From positions 1 through 7,726 of the forward strand of contig WJJR01000329.1 in the NCBI GenBank assembly GCA_014729565.1: 7,726 nt of DNA, in the 5' to 3' direction. Shown here piece after piece: positions 5,322 to 7,726 of the stretch (position 1 is its first letter; every line of letters begins with the position of its first letter). The notes beneath the pieces were generated by a model that saw nothing but the letters and a program-made list of their open reading frames with translations, had not been told where the DNA came from and searched no databases. Both the position numbers and the translations under genes were made by a program. The DNA comes from Candidatus Zixiibacteriota bacterium (GTDB lineage: Bacteria > Zixibacteria > MSB-5A5 > WJJR01).

Positions 5322-7726
5322 TTATCGCTGACACACTGTTTCCGGGCACTTGAACATCGTGAAGTGCCCATCCAAAATGAACGCCTGGTCGCCGCCGCTC
5401 AGGGTCAGCCGCGCCGTGAGTGTCGGGGCATTGCCAGACGAGCTTTCAAAGTTCCACGCGTAAGTCCCGCCGCCCTCATGACGCCCGGCGTCGAGCAAAC
5501 GGAAAATGCACCAATCGCCGGTCCGTACGAGCGGCTGGTAGTAGCCCCCTTTGCGAGGATCGACCCGCATCTCAACGCGGTCGGTGCCGACCGGAGGCCA
5601 GCGAAAATCGCGGGAGACCGGAGGACCCATCACGTACCGCCACGGCGCCGCACTGCCGTATTGGAAATCCAGGTAACGGATGTCTTTCATATTCGAGGCG
5701 GAGGCGGTGAGTGTGAAGCGCAGCTTATCGGCTCCACCGCTGAGGACCTGGATGATGCGCTGTGCGGCGTTCATCGCCCGACGGAATTCTCCGGAGACCG
5801 GAATAAACAGATCGTCGGCGCCTTCCATTTCCTCGCGCACAAACGACCGAAAATCGCTGGTGAAGAACGATTGCAGTTCACCCATCGATACGTCGGATTC
5901 GCTGGAGGGATTAAACGGATACTTGGTCGACAGGAACTGCTCGAACTCATCGTAGACCTGCGCCTGCCACTGTCGCTCGAGGCACGCGCACGCGCCCTGC
6001 TGTGCTGTCGTCCAGCTTTGCACCAACGGCTGCGACAGAAACGACACCGCAACACTGGACACGCCCGAGCCGGGAATGAGCTGCTTGACGTCGCTCTCGC
6101 TGCGTGTGACACGCTGCCTGAACTGACGCAGATTGTTTGCGCAACGGGCTTCACCGGCCAGCTTCGCTTCGATATCCTGAACATCCGACGACAACGAGTT
6201 GATGATTTCCAGATACTTCATGTATCCGGCGTTGTCCGAATTACCGGCGCCTTCCTGGCCGAGGAAAACTCCGAGCCGGTAGAATTCATCGTCAATGCGC
6301 GGGAACGGATCGCCTTCGAGATTCGTGATGCGCGAATGCTCATAGGCTTTCTTGAGCACCTCGACCAGAGGTGACGGATCCTGCCCCAGTTCGACCAGCA
6401 CCTGGAAGGCTTCGGTCATATCATAGTAAGGACTGACATCCCCACTGGCGAGAAACTCCCGCCACTCACTGACGAAACCGTTGACATAGAGGTCGGAGAG
6501 CAGTTCGCGAATCCGTTCGGGACTGAAGCCGGCGAATGCATCGCGCAGGAGCGGTTCAGAGGCGATACGCTCCGGCATGTTTTGAATCCGGTCTTTGACG
6601 TATTCCTTCCAGCCCTGTTTGGTATATGCTCCTTCAACGGTGCCGCCGCTGACGCGCGACGAGCGCGTGGCATCGGTGTAGCGAAGCTCACCAACCAGCG
6701 CATTGACGTCTTCAATCATCGTGATGAACAACTTGTTCGGCGACCAGCATCGTCCGGTTTCGCGCTCGGCGTGGGCCACCACGGTGTTGTTGGGATGGAT
6801 ACGCATGGGCGGCAACGTCGTATCCGAACGATGCGCCCAATAGTAGTCGATCTGGTTTCGAATATGATGCCGAACGTCGATGCGAGAATTCTCAGGGATC
6901 GAGTCGTTCATCCAGGTGTTGAGAATCTGCTCCTTCAACGTTCCGGTCGCCGGCGGGACCGAATCGAATGGCAATGTCAGCATCTGGTAGGCGGTAAACG
7001 CCGCGTACTGACTCTTGAAAATCGAGTCATTGTCGCAGTCGAATGACGTCGTGAGCTGTGTCTCCAAACGGTTCTTGGTCGGGAGAATGAGCAGGTCATG
7101 GAAGCGTTCAAAAAACGCCTGTCGTGCAGCGGATTCGACCACATGCCCGCTGTGCAGCCCCCATTGCGCCATCAGGGGAGTGTCTTGTTCGCGACGTTCA
7201 AGGTCTTCACGCAGGCCATCGAGTGAATCGAGCAGTTCCCATTGGAAGCCCATCGATGCCGCGCGTGTCGAATTGATCACATCGACCGTCTCCTGCGCCA
7301 GCCGCTTGTTGCGTTGTCGGTTGTTTCCATACGACAACGCGAGCAACAGAATCAGCAGGCCGGTGGCCACGACTTGTCCGACCATGGCCAGACCGCGCAG
7401 CAGCCGGCGCCGGCGAAACGCCTTGGAGGTCGGCGCCACCATCGTTTCATCGGCCAGGATGATCTCCTGGAACAAGTCGCGGATGAAGTACGCCTTCGTT
7501 TCCGGTACTGCTTCTCCCTGCCGGAACTGATCGCCGGGCAGACCGAACTCACGGCTCATGGCGCCGATCACCTGGGCAATCGGCGTTCCTTCCTGCGTAC
7601 CGCTGGTGAAATAGACGCCGCGAACAATCGGATTTTGCTGATAGGGATTGGGACGGAACAGCGTTTCCATGAACTGGGTCAACTGTTCGCGGGCGGCGCC
7701 CAGTTCGACGGGAAACATGTATACAC
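5322..7726 (-). CDS. tssM: TssM (IcmF/VasK), C-terminal part; 5' end outside window
   Basis: TssM is the inner-membrane protein of the T6SS trans-envelope complex, working with TssL and the TssJ lipoprotein. The frame is open to the window edge, so the N-terminal two transmembrane helices and the cytoplasmic NTPase-like domain (about 400 residues) lie upstream. About 800 residues are visible. Counting from the internal ATG at 7718, they include the family hallmark FPVELGAAREQL and RGVYFTSGTQEGTP (32-46) with a REFGL segment, then the last transmembrane helix (about 108-130, preceded by an RRRR cluster). The periplasmic region has YAAFTAYQML (238-247), GAYTKQGWKEYV (363-374) and CLERQWQAQVYDEF...YPF (579-602). 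The IcmF_C beta-domain (about 665-795) has YVMGPP, FRWPP, GDWCIFRLLDA and a final FKCPE. Full length should be about 1,200 residues, and no internal stop is seen. The apparent ATG at 7718 is not the true start. tagF follows 13 nt after its TAA. Confidence 0.95.
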   Translation of the reverse strand, partial: VYMFPVELGAAREQLTQFMETLFRPNPYQQNPIVRGVYFTSGTQEGTPIAQVIGAMSREFGLPGDQFRQGEAVPETKAYFIRDLFQEIILADETMVAPTSKAFRRRRLLRGLAMVGQVVATGLLILLLALSYGNNRQRNKRLAQETVDVINSTRAASMGFQWELLDSLDGLREDLERREQDTPLMAQWGLHSGHVVESAARQAFFERFHDLLILPTKNRLETQLTTSFDCDNDSIFKSQYAAFTAYQMLTLPFDSVPPATGTLKEQILNTWMNDSIPENSRIDVRHHIRNQIDYYWAHRSDTTLPPMRIHPNNTVVAHAERETGRCWSPNKLFITMIEDVNALVGELRYTDATRSSRVSGGTVEGAYTKQGWKEYVKDRIQNMPERIASEPLLRDAFAGFSPERIRELLSDLYVNGFVSEWREFLASGDVSPYYDMTEAFQVLVELGQDPSPLVEVLKKAYEHSRITNLEGDPFPRIDDEFYRLGVFLGQEGAGNSDNAGYMKYLEIINSLSSDVQDIEAKLAGEARCANNLRQFRQRVTRSESDVKQLIPGSGVSSVAVSFLSQPLVQSWTTAQQGACACLERQWQAQVYDEFEQFLSTKYPFNPSSESDVSMGELQSFFTSDFRSFVREEMEGADDLFIPVSGEFRRAMNAAQRIIQVLSGGADKLRFTLTASASNMKDIRYLDFQYGSAAPWRYVMGPPVSRDFRWPPVGTDRVEMRVDPRKGGYYQPLVRTGDWCIFRLLDAGRHEGGGTYAWNFESSSGNAPTLTARLTLSGGDQAFILDGHFTMFKCPETVCQR

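Noticed and set aside
5208..6374. A 388-codon open frame on the plus strand
   Set aside because: It lies antisense to tssM and the start of tagF. The Arg/Ala/Gly-rich product resembles no family I recognise, and the minus-strand frames carry clear T6SS signatures. Long antisense frames are common opposite GC-rich genes.

Overview
The window holds a run of six genes, all on the minus strand, that encode core parts of a type VI secretion system (T6SS), the contractile phage-tail-like machine of Gram-negative bacteria. In transcription order (high to low coordinate) they are tssM (3' two thirds only, cut by the window edge), tagF, tssA, tssB, tssC and hcp. Every call rests on extended family-specific sequence signatures. 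No gene looks broken, and there is no RNA gene, insertion sequence, integrase, CRISPR array or toxin/immunity pair.

The organism is a Gram-negative bacterium with fairly GC-rich DNA (judged by eye, not computed). The TssB N-terminus, around the RVNIVYKPATG and INIDKDNFN stretches, resembles sheath proteins I associate with myxobacteria and some other proteobacterial type-i systems. There is no taxonomic marker, and a less studied diderm phylum carrying a type-i T6SS is equally possible.

Layout: 7726-5322 is the C-terminal part of TssM, with its last transmembrane helix and periplasmic region. 5308-4325 is a long TagF, a post-translational repressor. 4308-2740 is a long, VasJ-type TssA, which caps or organises the baseplate and sheath. 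2660-2157 and 2118-637 are the sheath pair TssB and TssC. 539-51 is Hcp, the inner-tube hexamer. Bases 1-50 hold nothing I can identify. There is no gene-free stretch over 300 bases.

How they work together: TssM anchors the trans-envelope complex, TssA coordinates polymerisation, TssB/TssC form the contractile sheath around an Hcp tube, and TagF holds assembly off until a signal relieves it. Spacing divides the run into three blocks. tssM-tagF-tssA are packed with about 13-16 nt gaps, tssB-tssC are separated by 38 nt, and hcp stands alone after a 97-nt gap. The two longest gaps (before tssB and before hcp) each contain a small GC-rich hairpin, and tssB, tssC and hcp have the strongest ribosome binding sites, which fits the high copy number of sheath and tube subunits. 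TssE, TssF, TssG, TssH/ClpV, TssJ, TssK, TssL, VgrG, PAAR and any effectors are not in the window and should lie outside it.

I do not see a previously undescribed system here. The findings concern regulation and domain variants within a recognisable T6SS locus.
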